From an uncultured Agitococcus sp. (GTDB lineage: Bacteria > Pseudomonadota > Gammaproteobacteria > Pseudomonadales > Moraxellaceae): DNA of 8,212 nt. The DNA lies in assembly GCF_937920075.1 (NCBI RefSeq), contig NZ_CALETI010000472.1, positions 1 through 8,212 on the forward strand. The letters are read 5' to 3'. Position 1 is the first letter of the stretch, and the number at the start of each line of letters is the position of its first letter. The notes under the pieces are model-generated. The model made no database searches. It had not been told where the DNA came from and saw nothing but the letters and a program-made list of their open reading frames with translations. This document shows positions 5,556 to 8,212 of this stretch, piece after piece. The position numbers and the translations under genes were made by a program.

Positions 5556-8212
5556 TTACTGTTCAAGTTTAAACGCAGCGGCAATAAGTGCAGCTTGCTG
5601 TTTGGCATGAAGATAAGGTGAGCCACAGGCTGGTGCAGCAGAGGATGGACGACCTGTGTAACTAATGTCTAATTCAGGTTTCCATGCTGCAACAACACGT
5701 TGGAAGCGATGACGAGTGCTATACCATGCCCCTTGATTCATTGGCTCTTCTTGACACCAAACCACACTTTGCGCGTTGACATAAGGTTGTAAGGTTTCAA
5801 TCAATTTTTCTTCAGGGAATGGATACAATTGTTCAACACGAATAATTGCGACATCATCACGTTTTAAATCACGGCGTTTTTCTAACAAGTCATAATAAAC
5901 CTTGCCACCACATAAAATGACATGGGTCACGGCTTGTGGATTAATCGCTTCCACTTCTGGCAATACCGTTTGGAAACCACCTGTGGTTAATTCGTCCAAA
6001 TTGGAAGTTGCTAACTTGTGACGCAACAAACTCTTTGGAGTCATGACGATCAATGGTTTACGCAATGGGCGTACTGCTTGACGACGTAACAAATGGAAAA
6101 TTTGTGCTGGTGTTGTTGGCGTACATACTTGCATATTATGTTCAGCACACAACTGCAAGAAACGCTCTAAACGAGCAGATGAATGCTCAGGGCCTTGACC
6201 TTCAAAACCATGTGGCAACAACATGGTTAAGCCACAAATACGCTCCCACTTGGTTTCACCACTACAAATAAACTGGTCGATGACGACTTGCGCACCATTG
6301 GCAAAATCACCAAATTGCGCTTCCCAAATAATCAATGATTTTGGATAAGTAGTGGCATAACCATATTCAAAGGCTAAAACTGCTTCTTCGGACAACAACG
6401 AGTCATACATGGCAAAACGATGCTGATCAGGACGAATTGCTTTTAGAGGTGCGTAAGATTTGGCATCTTTTTGACTATGAAGAATAGCATGTCGATGTGA
6501 GAATGTACCACGACCAACATCTTGGCCAGTAATACGTACTAAGTAATCTTCATCTAACAAGGACGCATAAGCCATCACTTCAGCTGCACCCCAGTTTAAT
6601 TCCATATTACCCGTCCACATTTGTGTACGGTCCTCTAGTACTTTTTGAACTTGACGTTGCACAACAAAGTCATCAGGTAATTTGACTAATTTGCTAGCTA
6701 ATTCAGCAATTTTCTCTTTACTGATACCTGTTGACCAATCATCAATCACTTTGTGACCTAAATAAGGCGTCCAATCAACATATAACGCTTTATTAGGCTC
6801 ACGCACTAAGGATTTAACAACGTGTTGGCCATTTTCTAAAGCTTGGCGATAATCTTCGACCATCGCTTCGGCTTCGGCACGAGTCAAGACATTTTCTGAG
6901 ACTAATTTATCGGCATATAAAGTACGTGTACTAGGTAATTTACTAATCACTTGATACATCAAAGGCTGAGTCGCTGACGGCTCATCGGCTTCATTGTGAC
7001 CACGACGACGATAACAAATCAAATCAATAACAACGTCTTTTTTGAACTCCATGCGGAAATCTAAAGCCAATTGCGTAATAAACACGACTGCTTCTGGATC
7101 ATCACCATTGACATGGAAAATCGGTGCTTGCACCATTTTTGCCACGTCAGTACAGTATTCTGTCGAACGAGCATCTTCACGTTTATTGGTGGTAAATCCT
7201 ACTTGGTTATTGATGATGATATGAATTGTGCCACCCACAGTATAACCACGGGTTTGCGACATTTGGAAAGTTTCCATGACCACGCCCTGACCTGCAAATG
7301 CAGCATCACCGTGGACAATAATCGGAATCACTTTTTTGCCACCAACATCATCACGACGTACTTGGCGCGCACGCACTGAGCCTTCGACGACAGGCGAAAC
7401 AATTTCTAAATGTGAAGGGTTAAAGGCTAATGCCAAATGCAATTCGCCACCAGCCGTCATCACATTTGATGAATAACCTTGGTGATACTTCACATCACCT
7501 GAACCGTATTTATTGACGGTTTTACCTTCAAATTCATCAAATAGATCGGCTGGGTTTTTACCCATGCTATTTACTAAAAGATTTAAACGGCCACGGTGCG
7601 CCATACCAATAACAATTTCTTTGGTACCCTGTCCACCTGCACGTTGAATAATTTCATCCACTAAAGGAATAAAACTTTCACCACCTTCCAAACCAAAACG
7701 TTTAGCACCGACATATTTATTACCTAAATATTTTTCTAAACCTTCGGCAGCCGTTAAACGTTCTAAAATATGCTTTTTAATATCGGGCGAAAAATTGGGA
7801 TTACCACGCACGCCTTCTAAACGGCGTTGAATCCAACGTTTTTCAGTGGTGTCAACAATGTGCATATACTCTGCACCAATTGAGCCACAATAAATAGCCT
7901 CCATAGCGTTGACCATTTCGCCCAAAGTTGCTTCGGTCTTGCCAATGGCTAAATTACCTGTTTGGAATACTGTATCAAAGTCGGCACGCGATAAACCATG
8001 TGCGGCTAACTCTAAATCGGGTACGTGTTCTCGTTCCATTAATTTGAGTGGATCGAGTTTGGCTTTTTGATGGCCACGGTTACGGTAAGCAGCAATTAAC
8101 TGTAAGACACCCACCTGACGCTTTTCGTGTTCGGTACTCACACTACTGGCTTGCATCGGTTGGACGCGGGTACTGTTGCGGGCTAATAATAAAAACTGTT
8201 CACGGACATTTT
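5556..8212 (-). CDS. sucA: 2-oxoglutarate dehydrogenase E1 component, N-terminus cut by the right window edge
   Basis: This thiamine diphosphate enzyme decarboxylates 2-oxoglutarate and succinylates the lipoyl group of SucB. The window shows 884 residues. The frame is open through the right edge: codons above the ATG at 8156 encode VREQFLLLARNSTRVQP, which aligns with the region before NVKQVKVLQLINAYR in E. coli SucA. The ATG at 8156 is therefore internal and about 50-65 N-terminal residues are missing, including the start that normally contacts E2 and E3. Family motifs include YRNRGH near the N-terminal end, AHRGRLN (His codon 7598-7596), FNPSHLEIVSP (His codon 7412-7410), the thiamine-diphosphate motif GDAAFAGQG (7310-7284) closing with NNQVG (from 7211), and CYRRRGHNEADEP. 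The C-terminal transketolase-like part carries GQDVGRGTFSHRHA, FEYGYATTYP, QFGDFANGAQV and HGFEGQGPEHSS. No frameshift or missing active-site residue is seen. The promoter is outside the window; sdh genes commonly lie upstream in relatives. Confidence 0.97.
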   Translation of the reverse strand, partial: NVREQFLLLARNSTRVQPMQASSVSTEHEKRQVGVLQLIAAYRNRGHQKAKLDPLKLMEREHVPDLELAAHGLSRADFDTVFQTGNLAIGKTEATLGEMVNAMEAIYCGSIGAEYMHIVDTTEKRWIQRRLEGVRGNPNFSPDIKKHILERLTAAEGLEKYLGNKYVGAKRFGLEGGESFIPLVDEIIQRAGGQGTKEIVIGMAHRGRLNLLVNSMGKNPADLFDEFEGKTVNKYGSGDVKYHQGYSSNVMTAGGELHLALAFNPSHLEIVSPVVEGSVRARQVRRDDVGGKKVIPIIVHGDAAFAGQGVVMETFQMSQTRGYTVGGTIHIIINNQVGFTTNKREDARSTEYCTDVAKMVQAPIFHVNGDDPEAVVFITQLALDFRMEFKKDVVIDLICYRRRGHNEADEPSATQPLMYQVISKLPSTRTLYADKLVSENVLTRAEAEAMVEDYRQALENGQHVVKSLVREPNKALYVDWTPYLGHKVIDDWSTGISKEKIAELASKLVKLPDDFVVQRQVQKVLEDRTQMWTGNMELNWGAAEVMAYASLLDEDYLVRITGQDVGRGTFSHRHAILHSQKDAKSYAPLKAIRPDQHRFAMYDSLLSEEAVLAFEYGYATTYPKSLIIWEAQFGDFANGAQVVIDQFICSGETKWERICGLTMLLPHGFEGQGPEHSSARLERFLQLCAEHNMQVCTPTTPAQIFHLLRRQAVRPLRKPLIVMTPKSLLRHKLATSNLDELTTGGFQTVLPEVEAINPQAVTHVILCGGKVYYDLLEKRRDLKRDDVAIIRVEQLYPFPEEKLIETLQPYVNAQSVVWCQEEPMNQGAWYSTRHRFQRVVAAWKPELDISYTGRPSSAAPACGSPYLHAKQQAALIAAAFKLEQ

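Noticed and set aside
7042..7379. Overlapping short plus-strand frames opposite sucA
   Set aside because: They lie opposite the conserved thiamine-diphosphate region of sucA and are explained by it.
1..8212. Possible hidden novel system, mobile element, CRISPR array, tRNA or other RNA gene
   Set aside because: Nearly all of the window is accounted for by intact, family-typical core genes with short spacers. I saw no direct repeat arrays, transposase-like frames, tRNA-like clover leaves or foreign composition.

Overview
The window is a stretch of core metabolism from a gammaproteobacterium. It holds most of a TCA-cycle operon that encodes the 2-oxoglutarate dehydrogenase complex and succinyl-CoA synthetase, followed by the start of a type IV pilus motor gene. 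All six genes lie on the minus strand, so the biological order runs from right to left: sucA, sucB, lpd, sucC, sucD, terminator, pilU. The proteins resemble gammaproteobacterial homologues. Details of Lpd (an N-terminus of the MSQ-FDVVVIGGGPGGYEAA type, a C-terminus ending HAIQRKRK, and 478 residues) recall Acinetobacter and its relatives. With the AT-rich base composition this suggests Moraxellaceae. That placement rests on remembered family sequences, not on a search.

Layout from right to left: sucA (8212-5556) runs off the right edge and lacks its N-terminus. The reading frame stays open to the window end, so the ATG at 8156 is internal. A 22-base gap with a good Shine-Dalgarno leads to sucB (5533-4322). 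A 64-base gap with an imperfect hairpin leads to lpd (4257-2821); a start at 4278 is possible but less likely. A 171-base spacer with several inverted repeats separates lpd from sucC (2649-1492). Thirteen bases with a strong GGAGG lead to sucD (1478-600). A 13-bp-stem intrinsic terminator (545-574) closes the operon. pilU starts at 445 and is cut by the left edge just after its Walker A motif.

How the genes work together: SucA (E1), SucB (E2) and Lpd (E3) oxidatively decarboxylate 2-oxoglutarate to succinyl-CoA and NADH. SucC and SucD convert succinyl-CoA to succinate with nucleoside triphosphate formation. The operon therefore covers two consecutive TCA steps and supplies its own E3. The pilU gene is unrelated in function and is insulated by the terminator.

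I see no mobile element, RNA gene, CRISPR array or unknown gene, and no evidence of a previously undescribed system. The most interesting non-coding features are the structured spacers on either side of lpd and a palindrome upstream of pilU. No gene-free stretch exceeds 300 bases.
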